Assembly: GCF_024609265.1 (NCBI RefSeq)
Contig: NZ_JANHMP010000001.1
Location: forward strand, 1,605,505-1,669,504
Reading direction: 5' to 3'
DNA length: 64,000 nucleotides
Source: Geothrix campi
Lineage (GTDB): Bacteria; Acidobacteriota; Holophagae; Holophagales; Holophagaceae
The notes under the pieces were generated by a model. The model was not told where the DNA came from and made no database searches. It saw nothing but the letters and a program-made list of their open reading frames with translations. Positions within the stretch are counted from its first letter, which is position 1. Every line of letters starts with the position of its first letter. Positions 28,618 through 37,589 of the stretch are shown here, one piece after another. The position numbers and the translations under genes are program-made.

Positions 28618-29019
28618 ATGCGCGTTTTCCCCTCCCGCCAGCGTGGGTTCACCCTGCTGGAACTGCTCACCGTCATGACCATCCTGGCCCTGCTGGCCAC
28701 GGTGGGCCTGGCGGGCTACCGGCACAAGACGCTGGTGGCGCGGGAAGCGGTCCTCAAGGAGAACCTCTTCCAGATCAACCACTCCCTGGAGCAGTACCGG
28801 GCGGATCGCGGGAAGTATCCCTCGAGCCTGGCCCCCCTCCGGGAACTGGGCTACCTGCGGGACATCCCCTGGGATCCCATGACCCAGTCCAGGGATACCT
28901 GGCAGTTGGAGCTGGAGCCCCCGGATCCAGACAATCCCGATGCGGAGTTGGGCGTCTTCCGGGTGAGGAGCGGTTCCACCGACAAGGGCGAGAACGGCAT
29001 CCCGTACAACGAGTGGTAG
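28618..29019 (+). CDS. type II secretion/type IV pilin-like pseudopilin (GspG-like)
   Basis: A 133-residue prepilin. The class III signal is clear: RQRGFTLLELLTVMTILALLATVGLAGY, with the prepilin peptidase cut after the Gly and the conserved Glu at +5. The body has the GspG-type segment KYPSSLAPLRELGYLRDIPWDPMT and a C-terminal GENGIPYNEW. It would sit in the inner membrane until assembled in a pseudopilus. No other secretion gene is nearby, so it is an orphan, and a role in a fimbrial system encoded elsewhere is inferred. Confidence 0.88.
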   Translation: MRVFPSRQRGFTLLELLTVMTILALLATVGLAGYRHKTLVAREAVLKENLFQINHSLEQYRADRGKYPSSLAPLRELGYLRDIPWDPMTQSRDTWQLELEPPDPDNPDAELGVFRVRSGSTDKGENGIPYNEW

Positions 29020-29056
29020 GACCGTCCCCAGTGTTCAGTCTTCAGTCCAGGTACGC

Positions 29057-29578
29057 ATGAGCCCAAGCACCCTCCACAGACTGGATCGCATCTCGGTGGC
29101 CCTCCTGCTGCTCTGGGCGGGGGCTGCCCTGGGGTTCGGCGTCTTCTCCGCGCCGGTCTTCTTCCGGGAACTGCCCAGTCGCGACATGGCGGGCCACATC
29201 GCCGGATTGATCATCGGCCGCCTGGATTGGGCGGCCTGGACGGCTTTCGGGCTGGCGGGCATCAGCTGGGGCGCCCGCTGGATGGCCGAACTGAAGGAAG
29301 AGCTCATCGGCCCCATCCGGCTCTGGAGCGCCGCCTGGCTGGTGGCCATGCTCATGTGCCTGGCGAGCACCTTCGTGGTGACGCCCAAGGTGCGGGCGAT
29401 CCGCGCCAGGATCGGCGCGCCCATCGAGACCCTGGCGCCGGACCATGCCGACCGCGTGGCCTACAACAGGGCCCACGGCGTCAGCCGCAACCTCTTCTTC
29501 CTGCGCATCCTGCTGGCCCTGGGTCTGGCGGCCACGGTGGGGATGATGCCGAAGAAGGGTCAGTCGCCCGAGGCCTGA
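29057..29578 (+). CDS. DUF4149 membrane protein
   Basis: A 173-residue integral membrane protein with four hydrophobic segments. It opens with ISVALLLLWAGAALGFGVFSAPVFF and carries the DUF4149-type pattern, including a polar GHIAGLIIGRLDW stretch and a C-terminal NRAHGVSRNLFFLRILLALGLAATVG. The function is unknown. It follows the pseudopilin by 37 bases and overlaps the 3' end of the convergent adaptor gene by 19 bases. Confidence 0.8.
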   Translation: MSPSTLHRLDRISVALLLLWAGAALGFGVFSAPVFFRELPSRDMAGHIAGLIIGRLDWAAWTAFGLAGISWGARWMAELKEELIGPIRLWSAAWLVAMLMCLASTFVVTPKVRAIRARIGAPIETLAPDHADRVAYNRAHGVSRNLFFLRILLALGLAATVGMMPKKGQSPEA

Positions 29579-30663
29579 ACCCGATCCCCGTCCTTCAAAC
29601 CCAGGGGCGGGTTGAGCACCACGGTGTCGCCGGGCTGCAGGCCGGCCAGCACGCGGAGGCGCTGGTCCTCCTCCTCGCCGAGCTGCAGGGCCTGGAAGCG
29701 CACCCGGCCATCAGCCTGGACCACGGCCGCACTGGACTTCCCCTCCCGCAGCACCACGGCCTCCACGGGCACGGCGAAGCGGCTGGCCACCTGCACCTTC
29801 AACCCCACCTGGACGAACCCGCCCGCCAGGAAAGCCCGGTCGCGGTTGTCGAGGTCCGCCTCCACAAGGAGGGTGCGGGTCCGGGGATCCAGGGCCCCGG
29901 CCACGCGGCTGAGCTTCGCCTTCCGGACCACGTCAAGCCGTTCCACCGGGCGGATCTCCACCTCGGTGCCCGGCTTCACCTGGGAGGCCACCGTGGCGTC
30001 GAGGTACAGGGTCACGCGGAGACGATCCACCTCCGCGAGGGTCACGAGGGGCTGCGCCGTGCTGGTGGAACCCCCGTTCTGCACCAGCGCGCCAGGGTCG
30101 GCGAAGCGCTGGGTGATCACCCCGCTGAAGGGCGCCCGGACCACCTGGTAGCCCTTCAGGGTGGCCTGGGAGGCCAGCTTGGCCTCGGCCACGCGGGCGT
30201 CCGAGTCGGCCTGTTCCACGTCGCGGGGGCTCAGGAGGCCGTCCTTCCCGAGCGACCGGCTGCGCTCGGCATTCCTGCGCTTGTTGTCGAAGTCGGCCTG
30301 CAGGGCCTGGGTGTCCCGATCGGTTTCCGGCGACTCCACCACCGCCACGACTTGGCCCTTGGCCACGACGGAACCCTTGTCCACGGGGATGCTGCGGAGG
30401 AAGCCGCTGACCTTGGCGTAGAGCGTGGTACTGGCATAGGGGAGCGCCTCGCCCGCGAGGGTCAGACCGCGCTCCGAGGCCTGGCTGCCCACCTTCGCGA
30501 CGCGGACGCGTGGGCCCGCCTCCAGGTCGGCCCTGCGGTGCTGGGCCTCCTGCTTCAGGCCGGACTGCCGGGCCCAGAGGAGGCCACCCACGCCCAGGGC
30601 GGCCACAACCACGGTGAGGGCGCCACCCAGCTTGAAAGTCGGGGATTCCGGTCGCTCGCTCAT
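29560..30663 (-). CDS. RND efflux periplasmic adaptor subunit (HlyD/MFP family)
   Basis: A 367-residue membrane fusion protein. One N-terminal anchor (GGALTVVVAALGVGGLLWA) is followed by a lipoyl-like half (GFLRSIPVDKGSVVAKGQVVAVVES), a helical hairpin, the second lipoyl half (VVRAPFSGVITQRFADPGALVQNG) and beta-barrel domains. It links the RND pump to an outer-membrane channel. Its ATG overlaps the TGA of the permease gene by 4 bases. No TolC-like channel is encoded here, so one must come from elsewhere. Confidence 0.93.
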   Translation of the reverse strand: MSERPESPTFKLGGALTVVVAALGVGGLLWARQSGLKQEAQHRRADLEAGPRVRVAKVGSQASERGLTLAGEALPYASTTLYAKVSGFLRSIPVDKGSVVAKGQVVAVVESPETDRDTQALQADFDNKRRNAERSRSLGKDGLLSPRDVEQADSDARVAEAKLASQATLKGYQVVRAPFSGVITQRFADPGALVQNGGSTSTAQPLVTLAEVDRLRVTLYLDATVASQVKPGTEVEIRPVERLDVVRKAKLSRVAGALDPRTRTLLVEADLDNRDRAFLAGGFVQVGLKVQVASRFAVPVEAVVLREGKSSAAVVQADGRVRFQALQLGEEEDQRLRVLAGLQPGDTVVLNPPLGLKDGDRVQASGD

Positions 30664-33600
30664 GCTTCACTCCCTTGCTGTTCTTCCTGGAACCGACTTT
30701 CCAGCAGATGGGCCGTGGGCGGCTTCTTCCGCAGGAGGCTGTAGACGACGGGCACGATGAAGAGGGTGACGAAGGTGGCCATCAACAAGCCCCCGATCAC
30801 CGCCCGGCCCAGGGGCGCGTTCTGGCTGCCGGCCTCGCCCAGGGCCAGGGCCATGGGCACCATGCCGATGATCATGGCCAGCGCCGTCATCAGCACGGGC
30901 CGCAGGCGGACCCGGCCGGCCTCCAGGGCCGCTTCCAGGGCGCTCAGGCCCGGGTTCCCGGCCCGCACCTCATTGGCGAAGCTCACGATGAGGATGGCGT
31001 TCGAGGTGGCGATGCCCACGGCCATGATGGCCCCCATGAGGGACTCCACGTTGAAGGTGGTGCCCGTCAGGGCCAGCATCCACAGGATGCCCACCAGGGC
31101 TCCCGGCACGGCGGTGATGATGATGAAGGGATCCAGCCAGCTCTGGAAGAGCACCACCATGAGCAGGTAGACCAGGGCGATGGCGATCACCAGGCCGCCG
31201 CCGAGGCTGCGGAAGGATTCGGTCATCACCTCGTTCTGGCCGCGGATCCGGATCTTCATGGGAGGCGGCAGGGGCCCCAGGGCCTTGATCTGGCCTTCGA
31301 TGTCCTTCACCACGGCCCCCAGGTCGCGGCCATCCACGTTCGCCATCACGTCGAGCACCCGCTGGATCGTGGCGTGGTTGATCTCGCTGGGCGTGCTGAT
31401 CCGCTGGATGGAGGCCAGATTGGACAAGGGCTGGAAAGAGGTCTGGGCCGCGGGCCCGGCGGCTTTGAAGGGATCCGCCTGCAGCAGGTTGGCGGCACCC
31501 GGGAGGCCGAAGGGCGTGGCGAGGAGCTTGCCCGGCGAATCGAGGTCTGTGAGCGGCGACTTCACGACCACGGTGTAGTTCACGCCGTTGGCAGGATTCA
31601 GGAAGTACGAGGGCGCCAGCTGGCCGTTGCCGGAGAGGGACACCAGCAGGCCGTTGGCCACGTCCCGCTGGGACACGCCCACCCGGGCCGCCCGAAGGCG
31701 ATCGACATCCACCCGGTAGGCTGGGGTCTCCGTCACCTGCTTGATGCGCACATCCACCGCGCCCGGCACGCCCTGGACGGCCGCCTTCAGGCGCTGGGCG
31801 ACGTCCGCGCTGGCCTGCAGGTTCGCGCCCTCGATCTGCACATCGATGGGCGCCGCCACACCGAAGTTCAGTACCTGGCTCACGATGTCGGCGGGCTGGA
31901 AGTAGAAGCTGACCCCGGGCAGCTGCCTGGGCAGCTCTTCCCTGAGCTTCGCCATGTGCTCGCGGGTGTGATGGCCCTCCGGCGCCAGGGAGATGAACAG
32001 GTCCGCATCCTGGCTCGTGACGTTGTCACTGGGCATGAAGGCCATGTTGAAGGCGTTCGCCACGCCGATGTTGCTGTTCACCGAGCGCAATTCCTCGGCC
32101 GGGATGATCCGCCGGACTTCGGCTTCGACCTGGGCCACCAGCCGTTCCGTTTCCTCCAGGCGCAGGCCCGCGGGGGCCCGCACGTGCAGCTTCATGAGGC
32201 CCACATCCACCGTGGGGAAGAAGTCCCGGCCGATGACGAAGAGCAGGCCTGAACTCACGGCGACAAAGGCGATCGCCACCATGAGGACGAAGACCCGGTG
32301 GTGCAGCACCTGGTCCAGGGCGCGGCCGTAGGCCTCCTGGAGACGGCCCAGCCAGTGCTCGCGCCAGGCATTGAACCGGCCGACGAGGCTCTCGGCCTCG
32401 GGGTGGTCATGGGCCATGAGCATGCGGGCCATGGTGGGCACCAGCGTGCGGGACAGCAGGTACGAGGCCAGCATGGAGAACACCACGGCCATGGCCAGGG
32501 GCGTGAAGAGGTACTTGGCCGGGCCCACCAGGAGCACCACCGGAAAGAACACGATGCAGATGGCCAGGGTGGCCACGATGGCCGGCACGGCGATCTGCCG
32601 GGCGCCGTCCAGAATGGCGACGGTGAGCGGCTTGCCCATGGCCTGGTTGCGATGGATGTTCTCCACCTCCACCGTGGCGTCATCCACCAGCATGCCGATG
32701 GCGAGGCTGAGACCACCCAGGGTCATGATGTTCAGCGTCTGACCGGACAGCTTCAGCCCGATGAGCCCCACGAGGATGGCCAGGGGGATGCTGGTGCAGA
32801 CGATGAGCATGCTGCGCCAGGAGCCGAGGAACAGCAGGATCATCAAGGACACGAGCAGGGACGAGACCAGGGCCTCCTTGGCCACGTCCTGGATGGCCGC
32901 CCGCACGAAATGGCTCTGGTCGAAGTCGAACTTCAGCTCCATGCCCTTGGGCGCGGCGGCCTGGATGGCGGGCAGGGCCTCCTTGGCCGCATCCACCACC
33001 GCGAGGGTGGACGCGTCGGCCTTCTTCAGAATGGCCAGGTACGTGGCCCGCTGGCCGTTGATGCGCACGATGTTGGTCTGGTCCGCGAAGCCGTCGTAGA
33101 CGCGGGCCACATCCCCCAGGAACACCGGGGCGCCGTTCACCAGCTTCACCGGCAGCCCCCGGAACTCGTCGACCGTGGCCGGGCTCGAGTTCGTCAGCAC
33201 CGGCACCTCGCGGCTGCCCATGCGGGCGGTCCCGGCCGGGGTGATGACGTTCTCTGAAGACAGGGCGTTCACCACATCGGCCGGGCCGAGGCCCCGGGCC
33301 GCCAGCTTCGCCTTATCGATGTCCACGGATACCTGGCGCCCCTTGCCGCCGTACGGAAGGGGTGTGGCGAGGCCCGGAATGGTGAACAGCCGGATGCGGA
33401 TGAAGTTGGTGGCGTAATCCACGATCTTCTGCTCGGGCAACGTGTCGCTGCGGGCCGCGAGCTGGACCACGGGCACGTTGCTGGCGTTGAATTGGATGAC
33501 GGCCGGGGCCGTCATGCCCGGCGGCATGATGCGCAGGATGGGGCCACTGACCGCCGAAATCTGCGCAATGGCCGCGCCGATGTCCGTGCCGGGCTGGAAG

Positions 33601-33884
33601 TAGACCCGCAGCAGGCCGACCCCCTGGATGCTCTGGGACTCGATGCGCTCGATGCCGTTGACGGTGGTGGACATGGCCCGCTCGCTGATGGTGACCACCC
33701 GGCGCTCCATCTCCTCGGGCGCGAGCCCGCCGTATTGCCAGACCACCGCGACCACGGGGATGTCGATGCTGGGGAAGATGTCCACCGCCATGCGCTGGAT
33801 AGAGAGCGTCCCCATCAGCAGCACGAGCAGGCACATCACGGCGGTGGTGTAGGGACGACGCAGGGCGAGCCGGACGATCCACAT
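30660..33884 (-). CDS. RND-family efflux permease (AcrB/HAE1-like)
   Basis: A 1074-residue inner-membrane antiporter of the hydrophobe/amphiphile efflux class. It starts with IVRLALRRPYTTAVMCLLVLLMG and has the usual two-fold layout, with a large periplasmic loop after the first span of each half. The proton-relay aspartates lie in the fourth span (GMLVDDATVEVENIHRN). PSIDIPVVAVVWQYGGLAPEEMERRV is the classic start of the first porter loop. The marR stop lies 12 bases upstream and the adaptor overlaps its end, so marR-permease-adaptor form one operon. Substrates are unknown. Confidence 0.95.
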   Translation of the reverse strand: MWIVRLALRRPYTTAVMCLLVLLMGTLSIQRMAVDIFPSIDIPVVAVVWQYGGLAPEEMERRVVTISERAMSTTVNGIERIESQSIQGVGLLRVYFQPGTDIGAAIAQISAVSGPILRIMPPGMTAPAVIQFNASNVPVVQLAARSDTLPEQKIVDYATNFIRIRLFTIPGLATPLPYGGKGRQVSVDIDKAKLAARGLGPADVVNALSSENVITPAGTARMGSREVPVLTNSSPATVDEFRGLPVKLVNGAPVFLGDVARVYDGFADQTNIVRINGQRATYLAILKKADASTLAVVDAAKEALPAIQAAAPKGMELKFDFDQSHFVRAAIQDVAKEALVSSLLVSLMILLFLGSWRSMLIVCTSIPLAILVGLIGLKLSGQTLNIMTLGGLSLAIGMLVDDATVEVENIHRNQAMGKPLTVAILDGARQIAVPAIVATLAICIVFFPVVLLVGPAKYLFTPLAMAVVFSMLASYLLSRTLVPTMARMLMAHDHPEAESLVGRFNAWREHWLGRLQEAYGRALDQVLHHRVFVLMVAIAFVAVSSGLLFVIGRDFFPTVDVGLMKLHVRAPAGLRLEETERLVAQVEAEVRRIIPAEELRSVNSNIGVANAFNMAFMPSDNVTSQDADLFISLAPEGHHTREHMAKLREELPRQLPGVSFYFQPADIVSQVLNFGVAAPIDVQIEGANLQASADVAQRLKAAVQGVPGAVDVRIKQVTETPAYRVDVDRLRAARVGVSQRDVANGLLVSLSGNGQLAPSYFLNPANGVNYTVVVKSPLTDLDSPGKLLATPFGLPGAANLLQADPFKAAGPAAQTSFQPLSNLASIQRISTPSEINHATIQRVLDVMANVDGRDLGAVVKDIEGQIKALGPLPPPMKIRIRGQNEVMTESFRSLGGGLVIAIALVYLLMVVLFQSWLDPFIIITAVPGALVGILWMLALTGTTFNVESLMGAIMAVGIATSNAILIVSFANEVRAGNPGLSALEAALEAGRVRLRPVLMTALAMIIGMVPMALALGEAGSQNAPLGRAVIGGLLMATFVTLFIVPVVYSLLRKKPPTAHLLESRFQEEQQGSEA

Positions 33885-33896
33885 GGCCTGGCCCCC

Positions 33897-34370
33897 CTAC
33901 TTCCCAGCGGCGGAGGCATCGAGTTCCGCCTCCATCCGGTCGAGATTGTCCATGACCGAAGCCAGGAGGCCGCGAAGATGGCCGCGCTCCTCCACGCCGA
34001 GCCCCTGCTCCATGCCTTCCCGCATGAACTGCCGGAAGCCATGGAGCTCCTTGATGAGAGCCTCCGCCCCGGGTTCGAGGTGGAACAGGATCCGCCGCCG
34101 ATGGGCCGGGTCGGCCTCGGCCCGGATGAGGCCCCGGTCCTGGAGGGTCCGGAGGGTCCGGGTGGCCGTGGGCTTGTCCATCCAGGTGCAGCGGGCCAGA
34201 TCCCCGTGGCAGCGGCCATCTTGCTCCGCCACCGCCATCAGGAGCTGGTACTGCTGGGGCGAGAGGCCATGCGGAGCCAGGCGGCGCCAGGCGACCTGCC
34301 GCATGCGGCTCTTCACCGCGGTGATCACATGGGGGAGGCTGGCGGTCTTCCAGGAGGTTGAAAGTTGCAT
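33897..34370 (-). CDS. MarR-family transcriptional regulator
   Basis: A 157-residue winged-helix repressor type. The recognition region is LSPQQYQLLMAVAEQDGRCHGDLARCTWMDKPTATRTLRTLQDRGLI and the wing is RRRILFHLEPG; terminal helices form the dimer. It is the first gene of the efflux operon, so it likely represses its own operon and responds to a pump substrate. The ATG at 34370 lies inside an inverted repeat and has no ribosome site; in-frame TTG codons at 34376 and 34379 are alternatives. The transcript may be leaderless. Confidence 0.9.
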   Translation of the reverse strand: MQLSTSWKTASLPHVITAVKSRMRQVAWRRLAPHGLSPQQYQLLMAVAEQDGRCHGDLARCTWMDKPTATRTLRTLQDRGLIRAEADPAHRRRILFHLEPGAEALIKELHGFRQFMREGMEQGLGVEERGHLRGLLASVMDNLDRMEAELDASAAGK

Positions 34371-34377
34371 AAGCAAC
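34364..34377. promoter_or_regulatory. MarR-type operator overlapping the marR start codon
   Basis: GTTGC, 4 bases, then GCAAC form a perfect inverted repeat that contains the marR ATG. TTGC-N4-GCAA is a form commonly bound by MarR proteins. Binding here would block transcription or translation start, which suggests autorepression. Confidence 0.6.
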
Positions 34378-34422
34378 AAATTACAAGACAGGCTTCCCGT
34401 TTGTCCAGCCCCTGAGATTCAA

Positions 34423-35613
34423 TCACGAAACCGGTACCGGGTCGGGCAGCTCCCAGGCCTCCAGCTCCCGGGGCGTGGGCGGTCCGGGGATCAGCTCCCG
34501 CAGCCATCCACGGATCTCGAGGATGCCGGTGCCATGCAAGGCGCAGGCCTGGACGGCCCCGGGATGGCGCTTTTTCAGGTCCAGCTTCTGGGGCCGGTGG
34601 AGCCGGTCCACCTGGTTCAGCACCAGCAGGCGGGGCTGGGCGTCGCCATCCTCGGGGGCGCAGCCGATCTCGCGGAGGGTGGCCCCCACGACCTTCAAGT
34701 GGTCCTCCAGGTCCGGGTGGGCGGCGTCGGCCACCACCAGGAGGGCATCGGCGGTGCGAACCTCGCCCAGGGTGCTGCGGAAGGCCGCCACCAGCTGGTG
34801 CGGCAGCTTGCGGATGAAACCCACGGTATCCGCCACCAGGCAGTGCTTGGGTTCGGGATCCCCCTCGCCGGTCTCGGGATCGAAGTCCTGGCCCAGCCAG
34901 GCCTTGCGGGTGGTGGTGTCGAGGGTGGCGAAGAGCAGGTCCCGGGGCTCGCCTTCGCCCGTGAGCGCCTTCAGGAGGGTGGTCTTGCCGGCATTGGTGT
35001 AGCCCACGAGGGCCACCCGGGGCAGGCCCTGGGGCCGGCCCTGGCGCTGGGTTTCGCGCACCTTCTCGAGGTGGGTGAGTTCCCGCTTGAGCTGGCTGAT
35101 GCGGGTGCGGATCATGCGGCGGTCCACCTCGATCTGGGTCTCGCCAGGGCCGCCGCGCAGGCCCACGCCGCCACCCTGGCGCTCCAGGTGGGTCCAGGCC
35201 CCCTTGAGGCGGGGCAGTTCGTACTCCAGCCGGGCCAGCTCCACCTGGGCCTTGGCCTCCCGGGTCTGGGCGCGCTGCTCGAAGATGCTGAGGATGAGAC
35301 CCGTGCGATCCAGACAGATGAGGTTGGTGAGCTTCACGATGGCATTCACCTGGCTGCCGCTCAGCTCGTCGTCGCAGATGAGGTGCTGGACTCCCTGCCG
35401 GGCCGCCTCGTCAGCCAGAGCCTGCAGCTGGCCCGAACCGTAGAAGGTCCGGGTGGCGATCTGGGACCGCTTCAGGATCCGCCGGGTCTGGACCTCGAAC
35501 CCGCAGCTCCGGGCCAGTTCGGCCAGTTCCAGGAGGTGATCCTGGATGCGATCCTCCCGGTCCTCGGGGCCCTGGCGGGCGATGAGCAGACAGCGGGGAG
35601 GGGTTTCGGCCAT
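34423..35613 (-). CDS. hflX: GTPase HflX
   Basis: A 396-residue ribosome-associated GTPase. The N-terminal HflX domain includes YGSGQLQALADEA and CDDELSGSQVNAI; the coiled linker has the glycine-rich GVGLRGGPGETQIEVDRR. The G domain has GYTNAGKTTLL, DTVGFIRKLPHQLVAAFRST and NQVD. An acidic insertion (FDPETGEGDPEPKH) sits between G1 and G3, where the switch I/G2 region is. HflX splits or rescues stalled ribosomes under stress. It is divergent from the Lol operon, with 56 bases between the starts. Confidence 0.95.
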   Translation of the reverse strand: MAETPPRCLLIARQGPEDREDRIQDHLLELAELARSCGFEVQTRRILKRSQIATRTFYGSGQLQALADEAARQGVQHLICDDELSGSQVNAIVKLTNLICLDRTGLILSIFEQRAQTREAKAQVELARLEYELPRLKGAWTHLERQGGGVGLRGGPGETQIEVDRRMIRTRISQLKRELTHLEKVRETQRQGRPQGLPRVALVGYTNAGKTTLLKALTGEGEPRDLLFATLDTTTRKAWLGQDFDPETGEGDPEPKHCLVADTVGFIRKLPHQLVAAFRSTLGEVRTADALLVVADAAHPDLEDHLKVVGATLREIGCAPEDGDAQPRLLVLNQVDRLHRPQKLDLKKRHPGAVQACALHGTGILEIRGWLRELIPGPPTPRELEAWELPDPVPVS

Positions 35614-35669
35614 GAGGCAAAGCTGCCGTGTCCGAGGGCAATAATCAAGTCCCCGGCTACCCTGGATCC

Positions 35670-36896
35670 ATGCCCTTGTTTGAACGCACCATCGCCGACC
35701 GCTATCTGAAGACCCACCGCAAGGGGGCCTTCGTCCGGATCATGGTGCGTTTCGCCCGCGGTGGCACAGCCCTGGGCGTCTTCGCCATGGTGGTGACCCT
35801 GGCCGTGATGAACGGCTTCCACGAAGAGATCCAGGCCACCCTGTTCAGCGCCACGGCTCATTTCACGGTGTTCAACCTGGCCGGGGACATCCCCGACACC
35901 GAAGGCGCCCTGAAGGCCATCCGGGCCGTCCCCGGCGTGCAGGCCGCCTCGCCCATCCGGCTCGAGAAGGGCCTCCTGCGCCGCCCGGACAGCGAGATGC
36001 CGCCGGAAACCGTGGTGGTGAAGGCCGTGGATCCCGCCACGGCCCATGGGACCTCCAGCATCTTCGATTCCATGCAGCCCGCCCCCATCGATCAGCTGAA
36101 GGAGGGCGAGATCATCCTGGGCAAGGAACTGGCCCAGCGCCTCAGTCTGCGGGTGGGGGACACGGTGGCCCTGGCTGTCTTCCGGCTGGAGCTGGGCCTG
36201 GGTGGCCAGCAGCCCAAAGTCGCGGCGTTCCGGGTGGCCGGCACGTTCCATAGCCACAGCTCCGAATACGACAAGGCCTGGGCCTTCATCCACCTGGCGG
36301 ATGCCATGCGGATGGCCCGCTCCGAAGGCCGGGCCGAGATGATCGAAGTGCGCGCCAAGAGCATCGACGCCATCGCGGAGGTGAAACCCCGGGTGCTGGA
36401 GGCCCTCGGCCCAGCCTTCCAGGCCACGGACCTGCGGGAATCCAACCGGGCCCTTTTCGCCGCGCTGACCGTGGAGAAGTGGGCCTTCGCCGCCGTGCTG
36501 AGCCTCATCGTGCTGGTGGCGGCCTTCAACATCGTGGCGTCCCTGGTGCTGCTGGTGACGGAGAAGCGGCGCGACCTGGGCGTGCTGCTGGCCCTGGGCG
36601 CCACGCCGAAGCAGATCCAGCGGCTCTTCGAGCTGCAGGGCCTGCGCATCGGCGTCGTAGGCACAGCCTGGGGTCTGGGCACCAGCGTGCCCCTCTGCCT
36701 GATCCTCGACCACTGGAAGCTTCTGAAGCTGCCCGCCGCCGTCTACGACTTCATCACCTACATGCCCTTCCGCCTGAAGCCGTTGGATGTCCTGCTGGTG
36801 GCCGTCTTCCCCCTGCTGGTCTCCTGGCTGGCCGCCCGCTACCCCGCCAAGAAGGCAGCCGCCCTGGACCCCGTCGACGCGCTGAGGGCCGAATGA
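35670..36896 (+). CDS. lolC: lipoprotein-releasing permease (LolC/E family)
   Basis: A 408-residue FtsX-like permease with the LolC/LolE layout. It has an N-terminal cytosolic start (FERTIADRYLKTHRKGAF), a first membrane span (GGTALGVFAMVVTLAVMNGF), a periplasmic domain of about 220 residues and three C-terminal spans (AAVLSLIVLVAAFNIVASLVLLV and following). With LolD it extracts mature lipoproteins from the inner membrane. There is only one permease gene, so it may work as a homodimer (LolF type). It overlaps lolD by 4 bases. Confidence 0.93.
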   Translation: MPLFERTIADRYLKTHRKGAFVRIMVRFARGGTALGVFAMVVTLAVMNGFHEEIQATLFSATAHFTVFNLAGDIPDTEGALKAIRAVPGVQAASPIRLEKGLLRRPDSEMPPETVVVKAVDPATAHGTSSIFDSMQPAPIDQLKEGEIILGKELAQRLSLRVGDTVALAVFRLELGLGGQQPKVAAFRVAGTFHSHSSEYDKAWAFIHLADAMRMARSEGRAEMIEVRAKSIDAIAEVKPRVLEALGPAFQATDLRESNRALFAALTVEKWAFAAVLSLIVLVAAFNIVASLVLLVTEKRRDLGVLLALGATPKQIQRLFELQGLRIGVVGTAWGLGTSVPLCLILDHWKLLKLPAAVYDFITYMPFRLKPLDVLLVAVFPLLVSWLAARYPAKKAAALDPVDALRAE

Positions 36897-37543
36897 TCGG
36901 ACAGCCCCTATCCATCACCGCCCTGCACAAGACCTACCCCGGCAACGCCCATCCAGTCTTCGACGGCTTCTCCCTCGAGGTGGCGGCCGGCAGCCTCTGC
37001 GCCATCGTGGGGGTCTCCGGCGTGGGCAAGACCACCCTGCTGAACTGCGTGGCGGGGCTGGATCACTGGGAGGCCGGCGGCATCACCGTGGGGGGCGGCC
37101 CCGTGCCCGAGGGCGCCGAGGCCCGGGCCCTCTATCGGCGCCGCCGCGTGGGCCTGGCCTTCCAGCAGCCCCACCTGCTGCCCGAATTCACCGTGCGGGA
37201 GAACCTCCGCATGCCGCTCCTCATCGACGGCGACGGCTCCGCCGAAGCCGAAGCCTGGATCGGCCAGTTGCTGGCCACTGTGGGCCTGGGGGATCTCGGT
37301 GAGCGTCTGCCCGGCCAGCTCTCCGGCGGCCAGGCCGCCCGCGCCGGCCTGGCCCGCGCCCTGGTGCGCAAACCCGCCCTCTGGCTGCTGGACGAGCCCA
37401 CCGGCAACCTCGACCCCGCCACGGCGGAAGAGGTATTCGGTTTCCTCCTGGGTCTCCACGCCGAGCTGCGCCCCACCACCCTCCTCGTCACCCACAACCC
37501 GGGCCTGGCCGAGCGCTGCATGCGGACGGTGCGGCTGGGCTGA
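36893..37543 (+). CDS. lolD: lipoprotein-releasing ABC ATPase LolD
   Basis: A 216-residue ABC ATPase. It has Walker A GVSGVGKTT, the Q-loop in AFQQPHLLPEFTV, the signature LSGGQAARAGLARAL and Walker B LWLLDEPTGNLD, with TH in LLVTHNP as the switch histidine. The close match to the MacB/LolD/FtsE branch and the ATGA overlap with the permease gene make LolD the best call. It powers lipoprotein release to LolA, and the apolipoprotein acyltransferase gene of the same pathway lies at 61 kb. Confidence 0.94.
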   Translation: MIGQPLSITALHKTYPGNAHPVFDGFSLEVAAGSLCAIVGVSGVGKTTLLNCVAGLDHWEAGGITVGGGPVPEGAEARALYRRRRVGLAFQQPHLLPEFTVRENLRMPLLIDGDGSAEAEAWIGQLLATVGLGDLGERLPGQLSGGQAARAGLARALVRKPALWLLDEPTGNLDPATAEEVFGFLLGLHAELRPTTLLVTHNPGLAERCMRTVRLG

Positions 37544-37551
37544 GGGGTCCC

Positions 37552-37570
37552 GTCCCTGAAGACTAGGGAC
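37552..37570. terminator. weak hairpin between convergent lolD and dehydrogenase genes
   Basis: GTCCCT and AGGGAC form a 6-bp stem around a 7-base loop in the 46-base gap between convergent genes. There is no clear T-tract. Confidence 0.3.
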
Positions 37571-37589
37571 TGTTCACCACCAATCGAAC

